From Pseudodesulfovibrio sediminis (GTDB taxonomy: Bacteria > Desulfobacterota > Desulfovibrionia > Desulfovibrionales > Desulfovibrionaceae), in assembly GCF_020886695.1 (NCBI RefSeq), contig NZ_AP024485.1:815001-879000 (forward strand): a stretch of DNA of 64,000 nucleotides, written 5' to 3'. The notes under the pieces are model-generated. The model was not told the DNA's origin, made no database searches, and saw nothing but the letters and a program-made list of their open reading frames with translations. A program made the translations under genes and the position numbers. Position 1 is the first letter of the stretch; every line of letters starts with the position of its first letter. Shown here in pieces: positions 8,346-16,769 of this stretch.

Positions 8346-9803
8346 TTACTTAATAAGAGCTGGAATACCCGGGATCATACCAACAACCGCCATGGCCAAT
8401 GTACTGATTATGAAACCAAGGCCGGGAATGACAAAACGGTCAACCAGATTCAAGCCAGCAGCGCGCTCCTTGTCTGCGATAAGACCATTGTTATCCAAAA
8501 ACATCGTTAAGGCCCAACCGAATACTGGGTTGACGATAGCGGAAGCAAAAATGCATGCGCCCGCAGCTTTGGCATCCTTGGTATTGTGAACCATCTCCAT
8601 ACCTGCCTCAAGCAAGGGAAGATAAACCCCGACCAGAAGTGCGATACTCAAAACGGGCCGCCAGACCGCAATGTCCATGGGAAAGCCAGCTATAGCAACA
8701 ACGATACTCAACACACCAGTCAGAATAGCTCCTCCAGGGATTGGTCGCTTGGCGATAGCTGCCGGAATCATATAGGTCCCCCAGGAAGAAGTAATACAAC
8801 CACTTCCCACAATATTTGTAACGACCTGACGCAGAGAACAACCGATCATGGTGTCATCGACATCCATCAGAACATGTTTGGCCTTAGCTGGATAGTTCAT
8901 CTCCTGGAAAATGCGATGGCCCAGAAAATCCGGAGACCACATGGCTACGGCCAGAATGGCAAAAGGCAATGCAGCAATAAAATGTGTCATACCAGGCAAC
9001 CCAAGTTTCCACCCTGTAGTCTCACCCCACCAGTACATGGGATTAAAACTTGGCAAGCCGGGGCCGGTAGTAAATTCAAACGGTGCCCCCAAAGAAAGAG
9101 CAATCACCGCTGCAAACAGAGAACACAGGGGGATGGACAACCAGCGTTTGCCAATTCTTGCAAGATAGGCATACAGAAGGAAATTTCCGAAAAGGACAGC
9201 AAATCCAATATACCCGAGATTAAGGGATTCAGCCCACGCCCGAATGGCACCGACCTGACCAATTGTCCCAATAGCTCCAAGATAGACAAGTAGTCCTCCA
9301 GCTACACCCTGGCTTGTGACCTTGACCAAACGTGATCCACCTTTGCTCACACTCAAAATTATACCAAATACGGCGATCAGACCACCCAGAGCCAGCGGGT
9401 GTGAACCCGAAGCAGCCATGAGGGGAATCAGGGGAAGCATCGGACCATGGATACCCGCGAGATTAGCCCGAGGATTAAATATGCCGGAAAACAGAATGAC
9501 GAAAAAGAGTGAAACGGCAATCATGTCAACACGAACATTTTCCACGATAAAAGCCATATCCAGACCATAGGCGCTTGCAAATGACTTTGTAATGGCCGTA
9601 CACATGACTACCAGTCCGATAGTACCAGCAATGGCAGGAATAAGATCTTCCCATTCGAATCGAAAATCCCGACCGGGAAGATTCAAGCCCCACCGTTTGG
9701 GACGCATAATAGTCAATTCATGGTCAAGGTATTGATTGCGCCGGCTGAATTCTTTGGCAGGCTTGTGCAAATCTTGATATCGGTTATTTTTAGAGGCTTG
9801 CAT
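8346..9803 (-). CDS. DUF3360-family multi-pass permease
   Basis: 485 residues, about 12 membrane helices, preceded by a soluble N-terminus. The N-terminal block (YQDLHKPAKEFSRRNQYLDHEL, then MRPKRWGLNLPGRDFRFEWED) and GIHGPMLPLIPLM match DUF3360 proteins known from Vibrio and related bacteria. These are distantly like SulP/xanthine-permease carriers, but the substrate is not established. ATG 9803 is preferred over ATG 9812 because AAAGGG sits nine bases upstream of it and directly abuts the earlier one. The gene is monocistronic and has an unusually long, inverted-repeat-rich upstream region (to 10373), which suggests tight regulation. Confidence 0.82.
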   Translation of the reverse strand: MQASKNNRYQDLHKPAKEFSRRNQYLDHELTIMRPKRWGLNLPGRDFRFEWEDLIPAIAGTIGLVVMCTAITKSFASAYGLDMAFIVENVRVDMIAVSLFFVILFSGIFNPRANLAGIHGPMLPLIPLMAASGSHPLALGGLIAVFGIILSVSKGGSRLVKVTSQGVAGGLLVYLGAIGTIGQVGAIRAWAESLNLGYIGFAVLFGNFLLYAYLARIGKRWLSIPLCSLFAAVIALSLGAPFEFTTGPGLPSFNPMYWWGETTGWKLGLPGMTHFIAALPFAILAVAMWSPDFLGHRIFQEMNYPAKAKHVLMDVDDTMIGCSLRQVVTNIVGSGCITSSWGTYMIPAAIAKRPIPGGAILTGVLSIVVAIAGFPMDIAVWRPVLSIALLVGVYLPLLEAGMEMVHNTKDAKAAGACIFASAIVNPVFGWALTMFLDNNGLIADKERAAGLNLVDRFVIPGLGFIISTLAMAVVGMIPGIPALIK

Positions 9804-10373
9804 AAAAGACATCCCTTTGATTAGCGAGAAATCAAATGTTCGCAACCACTCACAAACGGTGGATTGGACCTTCCCGAATCCAAAATAATGGGGATCTTAT
9901 AATGATACCACTCTAAGATCCGACCTGAAATAAATAAGGCAAGTTCTTTTGAGCATGAGTGCCAAGCACTAAATGGCTGTGGAATCAAGCACGTAGACAG
10001 CTTCCGAGGAAATCTCGAAAACAGTAAACGCAACCCCAATGAGCGAAACAGATTACTCTTGGTTAATTTCCTGACATATATAACAGCCTTCTAACTCAAC
10101 CACTTTGATCGGATTAATCTATGAACTTCAATGAGTCAAGCTCGCAGCAAAGTCAATTATTATGAAAAGAGTATACATCACAATTAAATACGCAAAGATA
10201 AACACTTAGAGTGTATTAACCATACACTATTATTTTAAACAAAACACATTATTATTACACACCCTCTTTCCATATATTCCAGGTCGACCATCAAGAGCCT
10301 TTTCCTCATGCCTTGACAGAGGATGTCGCTGGACCTACTTAAGAAGCCACCACAAACTTAAGGAGACAACTAC
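9804..10373. other. Long AT-rich divergent intergenic region with inverted repeats
   Basis: 570 bases with no convincing gene. They hold a perfect 8-bp inverted repeat GGATCTTA/TAAGATCC (9892-9899 and 9914-9921), a 6-bp repeat AGTGTA/TACACT (10210-10215 and 10223-10228) and a stretch of about 140 bases of very AT-rich sequence (10130-10270). A promoter for the plus-strand gene lies at 10313. A short minus-strand frame (10039-9821) overlaps the permease start and looks non-coding. Confidence 0.6.
10313..10341 (+). promoter_or_regulatory. Candidate sigma70 promoter of the Sm-like gene
   Basis: Perfect TTGACA (10313-10318), 17-base spacer, then TACTTA (10336-10341) as a weak -10. The start would fall near 10348, leaving a short leader containing AAGGAG before ATG 10374. 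Confidence 0.45.
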
Positions 10374-10715
10374 ATGAGTAATTACGATATTCGACTGGTC
10401 AAACTGGTCAGCGGCGAGATGATCGTCGGCAAGTACGATGAAGCCGGCAAAAAATACGACGACCCCGCAACCATTCAGGCAATGCCCACCCAGCAGGGAA
10501 CCCAGATGGTCCTGCTGCCCTACGGCTACCCCTTTGATCAGGAAATGCACGGCGAAATTTCTTTTGACCACGTAATGTTCGAATACTCGAACTGCCCCGA
10601 AGAGCTGAAGACCAAATACATTGAGGCTCTGACCAACATCTCCATGTCCAGCGGCGGCCTCGACCTGTCCGGCGGTGGCGGCATGGGTAGCGGTGGCGGC
10701 CTGGATCTCGGCTAG
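10374..10715 (+). CDS. Small Sm-like beta-barrel protein with glycine-rich tail
   Basis: 113 residues, with a strong AAGGAG six bases before the ATG. Residues 1-85 read as five short strands (YDIRLVKLVSGEMIVGKYDE, TIQAMP, QMVLLPYGYPF, GEISFDHVMFEYSNC). The VKLVSGEMIVG start and the VMFEY end recall small LSm-like proteins described in bacteria and cyanophages. That resemblance is from memory and not proven. Residues 92-113 are Gly/Ser-rich with two GGLDL repeats. The protein has no signal peptide or membrane segment. RNA or peptide binding is possible. It has its own promoter and terminator. Confidence 0.6.
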   Translation: MSNYDIRLVKLVSGEMIVGKYDEAGKKYDDPATIQAMPTQQGTQMVLLPYGYPFDQEMHGEISFDHVMFEYSNCPEELKTKYIEALTNISMSSGGLDLSGGGGMGSGGGLDLG

Positions 10716-10741
10716 TCGTCGCACGCATTAATTGATACGTC

Positions 10742-10775
10742 TGCGGGGTGGTTCTCACGAGCCGCCCCGTTTTTC
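10742..10775 (+). terminator. Intrinsic terminator after the Sm-like gene
   Basis: GCGGGGTGG/CCGCCCCGT stem (one G-U pair) followed by five Ts. It ends 17 bases before the start of the radical SAM gene, so that gene needs its own promoter or readthrough. Confidence 0.85.
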
Positions 10776-10792
10776 ATGGAGCAAAGCTGATA

Positions 10793-13318
10793 ATGAAAGA
10801 ACTACTTCCGATCCTCCCCCGTCCCTCCCGCTACCTCGGCAGCGAATGGGGGGCCACCTTCAAGGACCTCGACACTGTCACGGTCCGGTGTGCTCTGGCT
10901 TTTCCCGATATGTATGAAGTCGGCATGTCCTACCTGGGGCAGAAGATTCTTTCTCAGGCCATAAACGCACATCCGCAATTCTGGGCCGAGCGTGTCTATA
11001 CTCCGTGCCAGGAGACAGCAGCGATACTGCGCGAGCACAAAGTTCTCCTTGCCACAATGGAGTCGGACACGCCGCTGATAGAGATGGACGTCATTGGCAT
11101 CAGCCTGACCCATGAGCTCTGCTATACCAACATCCTGTATCTGCTGGACCTGGCAGGCATCCCCTTCCGAACCGAGGAGCGAAACGCGTCTCACCCGCTG
11201 ATTATTGCCGGAGGCGGCGCGACCTTCAATGCCGAACCTGTGTCTCCCTTCTTTGATGCCATGGTTATCGGCGACGGCGAAGAGGCCATGCCCGCCATTC
11301 TCAGCTGTATCGAACAGGCCAAACAGGACGATATTTCCCGCGCACAACTCCTTGAAAGGTTGTCAGATATCCCGGGGATCTATATTCCTTCATTCTTTGA
11401 AGATCAGGGACCGGGCCAACCGCTGAAGCCCCTCAAGGAAGGATATGAATCCGTGGAAAAAGCCGTGGTTGACGACCTCAATTCCACCCCGTTCCCCACA
11501 GGGCAGACCATCCCCTTTGATGCCATCCATGACCGGCTGACCATGGAGATCGCCCGCGGCTGTACACGCGGCTGTCGTTTCTGTCAGGCAGGCATGATCT
11601 ATCGCCCGGTGCGCGAACGCTCGCTCGAAGAGTTGGACCGTATCCTCTCAGATGGACTGGCTGAAACCGGATATGAGGAGACCTCAATGCTCTCCCTGTC
11701 CACCGGCGACTTTTCCGGGCTGGATACACTGTTCACCCGCAGCTTCGACAAATGCGCCTCCGAACAGATTTCCATTTCCCTGCCCTCCCTGCGCGTAGGC
11801 TCACTGTCCGCGCCCATCATGGAGCGGATTTCATCCATTCGCCGCACCGGCGCGACCCTGGCTCCGGAGGCAGGCAGCCAACGCATGCGCGACGTGATCA
11901 ATAAGGGCGTGGACGAACAGGGGCTCATTGATCACGTCAAACTCCTCTTCGACAACGGCTGGCAGGGTGTGAAACTCTATTTCATGATCGGCCTGCCCAC
12001 CGAGACAGACGAAGACCTCGACGCCATTGTCGATCTCTGTCTCAAGGTTCGAGATTCAGCCGGACGCCATATCAAGCGGTTACAGGTTTCGGCGGCGGTT
12101 TCACCGTTCGTGCCCAAACCCCAGACGCCGTTCCAATGGGAACCGCAAATTTCCTACGACGAGATTTACCGTCGGATCGGATACTTGCGTGACCAGTTCA
12201 GACGACACAAACGGATCAACATCAAATACCATGAGCCTGAGATGACCTCCTTGGAAGGCGTCTTCTCCCGTGGCGATCGCCGTCTGGCCGAAGTCATCGA
12301 ACGGGCGTATGCCAAAGGCGCGCTCTTCTCCAGCTGGAAAGATCATCTTCGGCTGGAGCCATATAAGGAAGCCATGGACGAAGCCGGGCTTGATTGGGAT
12401 GAGTACACCGGCCCCCGCGACCCGGAAGACCCGCTGCCCTGGGACCACATCTCAAGCGGCATAACCAAGGACTTTCTGCTCAAGGAACGCAACCGCGCCC
12501 TGTCGGAAAAAATCACCGAAGACTGCCGCTACGGTGCGTGTCGCAACTGCGGCGTGTGCGAATTCGACGGGCACACCTCCACGTTGACGGAACAAATCAG
12601 CGACAAGGATATCCAGCACAAACTCGTTTTCAAGAAACGGGATCAGGAAAATGAACAGCCGCCCTATACCATTGAGAAGCCGGATCTGACCGTCAAAGGG
12701 TCGCATTACCGGCTGTGGTATGAAAAGAACGGCCCTGCCGCATACCTGAGCCAGCTCGAACTCCAGGCTGTTTTCGAACGCGCCTTTCGCAGAGCCAAAC
12801 TCCCCATGGCGTTTTCCGCCGGGTTCCACCCCATGCCACGCCTGTCATTTGGAAAAGCCCTGCCAGTGGGCGTGTCCAGCATGGCCGAATGGATCAATGT
12901 TTTCTTCCGCGAGGATTTTGAACCCAACGAGGTCGTCGAACGGCTGTCGCCCAACATGCCGCTGGGATTGAAACCACTCAAGGCCCAACGGCTTTCCATG
13001 GGCAAGAAGCAGCCCCAGTCCGTCGAAGAAGTCTTTGAACTTCATTTTGTGAAAGATGCAGCCAGACGCCTGACGCAATGGAAGGCATTCATGGACAATG
13101 ACGAATTCATCATTGAAAAACGCACCAAGAAAAAAGGCATGAAACCATTCAACATCCGTCCAATTATCAAGGAAATGACCGAGACGGACAATGGGCTGAC
13201 ACTGGTTATGGACTGGCGGGAGAGTTACATGAGTCCGCTGACCCTCTGCCTGTCAGTCATGCAGAACGCCAGCCAACTTGATTTCACGCTGACAAAGACC
13301 GAACAGCGTTTCGATTAG
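10793..13318 (+). CDS. Radical SAM protein (TIGR03960-type) fused to DUF2344
   Basis: 841 residues. Residues 1-230 hold a B12-binding-like N-terminal domain (VRCALAFPDMYEVGMSYLGQKIL). The radical SAM cluster motif is C257xxxC261xxC264 (CTRGCRFC), followed by the barrel (LAPEAGSQRMRDVINKG, KLYFMIGLPTETDEDLD). A Cys cluster (CRYGACRNCGVCEF, around 580) precedes a DUF2344 domain (about 635-835, RLWYEKNGPAAYLSQLELQAVFERAFRR begins it, cited here as YLSQLELQAVFERAFRR). In some bacteria these are separate genes. The substrate is not known; relatives have been linked to RNA or protein modification only by context. ATG 10793 follows GGAGC. An upstream in-frame GTG at 10748 falls inside a terminator hairpin and is rejected. 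Confidence 0.88.
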   Translation: MKELLPILPRPSRYLGSEWGATFKDLDTVTVRCALAFPDMYEVGMSYLGQKILSQAINAHPQFWAERVYTPCQETAAILREHKVLLATMESDTPLIEMDVIGISLTHELCYTNILYLLDLAGIPFRTEERNASHPLIIAGGGATFNAEPVSPFFDAMVIGDGEEAMPAILSCIEQAKQDDISRAQLLERLSDIPGIYIPSFFEDQGPGQPLKPLKEGYESVEKAVVDDLNSTPFPTGQTIPFDAIHDRLTMEIARGCTRGCRFCQAGMIYRPVRERSLEELDRILSDGLAETGYEETSMLSLSTGDFSGLDTLFTRSFDKCASEQISISLPSLRVGSLSAPIMERISSIRRTGATLAPEAGSQRMRDVINKGVDEQGLIDHVKLLFDNGWQGVKLYFMIGLPTETDEDLDAIVDLCLKVRDSAGRHIKRLQVSAAVSPFVPKPQTPFQWEPQISYDEIYRRIGYLRDQFRRHKRINIKYHEPEMTSLEGVFSRGDRRLAEVIERAYAKGALFSSWKDHLRLEPYKEAMDEAGLDWDEYTGPRDPEDPLPWDHISSGITKDFLLKERNRALSEKITEDCRYGACRNCGVCEFDGHTSTLTEQISDKDIQHKLVFKKRDQENEQPPYTIEKPDLTVKGSHYRLWYEKNGPAAYLSQLELQAVFERAFRRAKLPMAFSAGFHPMPRLSFGKALPVGVSSMAEWINVFFREDFEPNEVVERLSPNMPLGLKPLKAQRLSMGKKQPQSVEEVFELHFVKDAARRLTQWKAFMDNDEFIIEKRTKKKGMKPFNIRPIIKEMTETDNGLTLVMDWRESYMSPLTLCLSVMQNASQLDFTLTKTEQRFD

Positions 13319-13327
13319 ATTCTCACA

Positions 13328-13350
13328 GGGGCCATACGGCCCCTTTTTTT
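13328..13350 (+). terminator. Intrinsic terminator
   Basis: GGGGCC/GGCCCC stem with a four-base loop and seven Ts, 10 bases after the radical SAM stop. Confidence 0.9.
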
Positions 13351-13353
13351 GCC

Positions 13354-13773
13354 CTAGAAAAACCACCCGTCATCTTCGCCTCCGATGGTAACGGAGACGC
13401 GCTTGAAGACTTCCTCTTCGCCACCTGATATCGCTTGCATTTTGATGAGCACTTCACACTTTCCATCCATAAGGGCCGTAAACAGGTACCGTGCACGCAT
13501 ACCGTCATCTTCATACTCGATGAACCGCTCCATCCGAAGCAATGAAGGATCAAAAGATGCCCCGGTAAGCTTGTGCCCCTTTGCCAGTGGATTATTCATA
13601 TCCAGGGCAAACATCTGGTCTGTTTCGGTCGAGATTTCCGATTCATATTCGTTATCAAGAGTCAGTATTTCACTGACGTTTAATCCGCCATCAACCGAAG
13701 AAGAACCGGAACATCCACAGATTGACAAAATAAAAAACAGAAAAAGTATGATATTGCCGTTAATTCTGAACAT
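13354..13773 (-). CDS. Small lipoprotein of unknown function
   Basis: 139 residues. A hydrophobic signal sequence ends in LSICGC, a plausible lipobox with Cys21 as the acylated residue, followed by a Ser/Gly linker. The mature part is acidic and beta-rich, with ALDMNNPLAKGHKLTGASFDPSLLRMERF split across ALDMNNPLAKGHKL and GASFDPSLLRMERF. No known domain is apparent. It ends close to the terminator of the convergent radical SAM gene. Confidence 0.6.
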   Translation of the reverse strand: MFRINGNIILFLFFILSICGCSGSSSVDGGLNVSEILTLDNEYESEISTETDQMFALDMNNPLAKGHKLTGASFDPSLLRMERFIEYEDDGMRARYLFTALMDGKCEVLIKMQAISGGEEEVFKRVSVTIGGEDDGWFF

Positions 13774-13923
13774 TATTACATTCTCCCGACTTGAGGTTCA
13801 AAGGCAAAACCCTATTGTTAAAACACGGTGAAAAGTGTATGGAGTAACAGATTTGTCAGCCTCTTGTATGCCGTGATTCAGGGTGTTTGCAACCCCCTGA
13901 CAGACTGCTTGAAAATGACAGAT

Positions 13924-13940
13924 TGTGTCCGCTGGACACA
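13924..13940. promoter_or_regulatory. Perfect palindrome upstream of the peptide transporter operon
   Basis: TGTGTCC-GCT-GGACACA has 7-bp arms and a 3-base centre, 60 bases before the binding-protein start. A second imperfect repeat, CAGGGTGTT with AACCCCCTG, lies at 13879-13899. Either could be an operator. No regulator gene is adjacent. Confidence 0.35.
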
Positions 13941-14000
13941 GGAGAGGTATGGAAACGTCATTATACGGCGTAATTAGTTAATTTTATGGAGGAACAACCT

Positions 14001-15614
14001 ATGATGTCGACGATCAAATCCGCCGGCAAATTTTCTCTTTTCCTTCTCACTCTGATCGTTGCCGCCATGCTGTTGGCCGGTTGCGGAGAAGAGAAGAAAG
14101 AAGAAAAAGCCGCTGCCCCTGAAGCCCCTGCAAAAGTCACCTTGAAACTCGCCATGGACGCTGATCCGGTCTCCCTTGACCCCCATGTCCAGCTGTCCGG
14201 CGGCATGCTTCAGTACTCCCATATGGTATTTGATTCCTTGGTCCGTTATGACAAGGACATGAACTTCCAGCCCCGTCTGGCTGAAAAATGGGAACGTATT
14301 GATGACCTGACAATGCGCTTTCACCTGCGCAAAGGCGTCAAATTCCACTCCGGCAACCCCTTCACAGCTGCTGATGTTGTCTTCACCATCGACCGCCTGA
14401 AGAAATCCGATGACTACAAGGGCCTGTTCGAGCCCTTCGTCGGTGCCAAGGCCATTGATGACTACACCGTGGACCTGATCACCAAAAGCCCCTACGGCCT
14501 GGTGCTCAACATGGCCACCTATGTCTTCCCCATGGACAAGGCATTCTACTCCGGTACTGATGACAAGGGTAAGGCCAAGGATCTCATCATCAAGACCGAC
14601 TACTCCTTTGCCAACGAGAACGAATCCGGCACCGGTCCCTTCATGGTCACTGCCCGCGAACAGGGCGTGAAGACTGTCTTCACCCGCTTTGCCGACTACT
14701 GGGAAAAAACCGGTAACATTGAGGAAATCGTCCTCTCCCCGATCAAGAACGACGCCACCCGTGTTGCAGCTCTGCTGTCCGGCGATGTCGACTTCATCAT
14801 GCCCGTTCCTCCGCAGGATCTGGATCGCATCAAGACCACCGAAGGTCTGCAGTTGGTCACCATGTCCGGTTCCCGCATCATTACCTTCCAGCTCAACCAG
14901 AAGAGCAACCCCGCACTGGCCGACCCCAAGGTCCGCCTGGCCATGGCTTACGCTTACGACAACAACGGTGTCGTCGAAAAGATCATGAAGGGTTTTGCCA
15001 CCGCCGCCGGTCAGATGTCCCCCAAGGGCTATGTCGGTTACAGCGAAAAGCTGGCTCCCCGTTACGATGTTGAAAAGGCCAAGGCTCTCATGGCCGAGTC
15101 CGGTTTCCCCAACGGTTTCGAGGCAACCATGATCGCCCCGAACAACCGCTACGTGAACGACGAAAAGATCTCCGAGGCCTTTGTCTCCATGATGTCCAAG
15201 ATCGGCATCAAGATCTCCCTGAAGACCATGCCCAAGGCCCAGTACTGGGATGAGTTCGATGCTCAGGTCGCCGACATCCAGATGATCGGCTGGCATTCTG
15301 ACACCGAAGACTCCGGCAACTTCTACGAATTCCTGTCCATGTGCCGCAATGCCGAAACCGGCTACGGCCAGTACAACTCCGGCAACTACTGTAACGCCAA
15401 GGTGGACGAGCTGACTCTGGCCGCTCAGGTCGAGACCGATCCTGCCAAGCGTGCAGCCCAGTGTCAGGAAGTTGAAACCATCCAATACGATGAAGCCGGA
15501 TTCATTCCTCTGCATTGGCAGAACCTGTCTTGGGCATCCAAGACCGGCATGAACACCGAAGACATCGTGAACGTCATGAACTTCCCGTACTTTGGCGACC
15601 TGGTCATCAAGTAG
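14001..15614 (+). CDS. Peptide-type ABC transporter substrate-binding lipoprotein (SBP family 5)
   Basis: 537 residues. The lipoprotein signal ends LLAGC, followed by a charged EEKKEEKAAAPEAP linker. The mature part is a family 5 binding protein (LDPHVQLSGGMLQYSHMVFDSLVRYD, here cited as LDPHVQLSGGM; then LRKGVKFHSGNPFTAADVVF, a defining motif). Family members capture di- or oligopeptides, nickel or other solutes. The ligand cannot be read from sequence. ATG 14001 follows GGAGG at eight bases, and an earlier ATG at 13986 overlaps that site. It heads a five-gene operon and is separated from the permease by a stable hairpin, which suggests differential expression. Confidence 0.92.
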   Translation: MMSTIKSAGKFSLFLLTLIVAAMLLAGCGEEKKEEKAAAPEAPAKVTLKLAMDADPVSLDPHVQLSGGMLQYSHMVFDSLVRYDKDMNFQPRLAEKWERIDDLTMRFHLRKGVKFHSGNPFTAADVVFTIDRLKKSDDYKGLFEPFVGAKAIDDYTVDLITKSPYGLVLNMATYVFPMDKAFYSGTDDKGKAKDLIIKTDYSFANENESGTGPFMVTAREQGVKTVFTRFADYWEKTGNIEEIVLSPIKNDATRVAALLSGDVDFIMPVPPQDLDRIKTTEGLQLVTMSGSRIITFQLNQKSNPALADPKVRLAMAYAYDNNGVVEKIMKGFATAAGQMSPKGYVGYSEKLAPRYDVEKAKALMAESGFPNGFEATMIAPNNRYVNDEKISEAFVSMMSKIGIKISLKTMPKAQYWDEFDAQVADIQMIGWHSDTEDSGNFYEFLSMCRNAETGYGQYNSGNYCNAKVDELTLAAQVETDPAKRAAQCQEVETIQYDEAGFIPLHWQNLSWASKTGMNTEDIVNVMNFPYFGDLVIK

Positions 15615-15651
15615 CGTGACCCGCGACTTGCATTGATCGACAATGCGCATT

Positions 15652-15688
15652 AAAGGGGGAACCCCGGCCTCGGCCTGGGTTCCCCTTC
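15652..15688 (+). terminator. GC-rich intercistronic hairpin without T tract
   Basis: AAGGGGGAACCCC and GGGTTCCCCTT form a long stem with a GGCC-TC-GGCC top, with no run of Ts after it. Such hairpins between a binding-protein gene and its permease genes usually protect the upstream mRNA or attenuate downstream transcription. Confidence 0.6.
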
Positions 15689-15790
15689 CATCGCTTGGCG
15701 ATCGTTGGTGCGCCACAAAATAATACCAATAAAATCAAACCCGGCTCACAATTTCGTGGTCGGACAACATAACCTATCAACCGAGAAACC

Positions 15791-16768
15791 ATGTTTGCAT
15801 TCAGTGTAAAAAGAATCCTGCAAGCCGTGATCGTCATGCTGATCATCAGTTTCATAGGATTCGCCATCAAACACAACTTTGGCGACCCGGTCCGCGATCT
15901 CGTGGGTCAACGGGTCACTCCGACCGAACGCGCGGAAATTCGCGAGAAACTCGGTCTAAACGACCCGTTCATGGTCCAATACGTGCGCTTTCTGGGCAAC
16001 GCAGTCCACGGCAACCTCGGTCAGAGCTACTTCTTCAAGAAGCCTGCAACCGAGGTTATCATCAAAAAAGCTCCTGCCACGCTTGAGCTGGTCTTCTGTT
16101 CAGCGCTCATCATCATTTTGCTTTCGGTGCCCTGCGGCATTTATTCTGCGATCAAGCCCAAAAGCTGGTTTTCAAAATTCATCATGGGAAGCTCCATTGT
16201 CGGCGTATCCATGCCAGTCTTCCTGACAGCCATTCTCCTCATTTATATTTTCTCGGTCGAGCTCCACTGGCTTCCTTCCTACGGACGGGGAGAAACCGTT
16301 CGCCTGTTCGGCTGGTGGGACAGCGGATTGCTGACCCTGGACGGACTCAAGCACCTGATCATGCCTTCGATCGCGCTCTCTTCCATCATGCTCCCACTCT
16401 TCATCAGACTCATCCGCTCAGAGATGATGGAAGTTCTGGAAACCGAATACGTCAAATACGCCTGGGCCAAAGGCATCCAACCACGTCGTGTCTGGCTGGT
16501 CCATGCCTTCAAGAACACGCTGCTCCCGGTCATTACCGTAGGCGGCGTGCAGCTCGGTATCATGGTGGCCTTCACCATTCTCACCGAGACAGTGTTTCAA
16601 TGGCAGGGCATGGGGTCCATGTTTATTGAGTCGGTAGAACGCTCCGACACCTCGCTCATGGTCGCCTATCTCGTTTTCGTCGGCATCGTGTTTGTTCTGG
16701 TGAACACCTTCGTGGATATCATCTACGGTCTCGTCAATCCCACGGTCCGCGTGGCAGGGAGGCAGTAA
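15791..16768 (+). CDS. ABC peptide transporter permease, DppB type
   Basis: 325 residues, six predicted membrane helices. The N-terminus has the DppB pattern (FGDPVRDLVGQRVTPTERAEIREKLGLND, cited in part: VTPTERAEIREKLGLND). The EAA-like coupling loop is ETEYVKYAWAKGIQPRRVWLVHAFKN (key part YAWAKGIQPRRVWLVHAFKN). It pairs with the next gene to form the inner-membrane channel. The stop is one base from the next gene's start. Confidence 0.93.
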   Translation: MFAFSVKRILQAVIVMLIISFIGFAIKHNFGDPVRDLVGQRVTPTERAEIREKLGLNDPFMVQYVRFLGNAVHGNLGQSYFFKKPATEVIIKKAPATLELVFCSALIIILLSVPCGIYSAIKPKSWFSKFIMGSSIVGVSMPVFLTAILLIYIFSVELHWLPSYGRGETVRLFGWWDSGLLTLDGLKHLIMPSIALSSIMLPLFIRLIRSEMMEVLETEYVKYAWAKGIQPRRVWLVHAFKNTLLPVITVGGVQLGIMVAFTILTETVFQWQGMGSMFIESVERSDTSLMVAYLVFVGIVFVLVNTFVDIIYGLVNPTVRVAGRQ

Positions 16769-16769
16769 C

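Noticed and set aside
9935-9965. TTGGCAC-like motif on the minus strand as a sigma-54 promoter
   Set aside because: The -24-like GG is only seven bases from the next GC, instead of the ten required, so it does not fit.
9821-10039. A 72-codon minus-strand frame upstream of the DUF3360 permease
   Set aside because: It overlaps the permease start in another frame, lacks a ribosome-binding site and covers an inverted repeat.
10742-10793. Upstream GTG start for the radical SAM gene (10748)
   Set aside because: The codons would lie inside a strong terminator hairpin, and the conserved N-terminus starts at ATG 10793 behind a ribosome-binding site.
13974-15716. A 580-codon open frame on the minus strand, opposite the family 5 binding protein
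   Set aside because: It mirrors a gene with clear domain content. High-GC codon use in the real gene leaves the opposite frame open. It has no start signal and its residues (Gly/His/Asp/Val-rich) are typical of a shadow.
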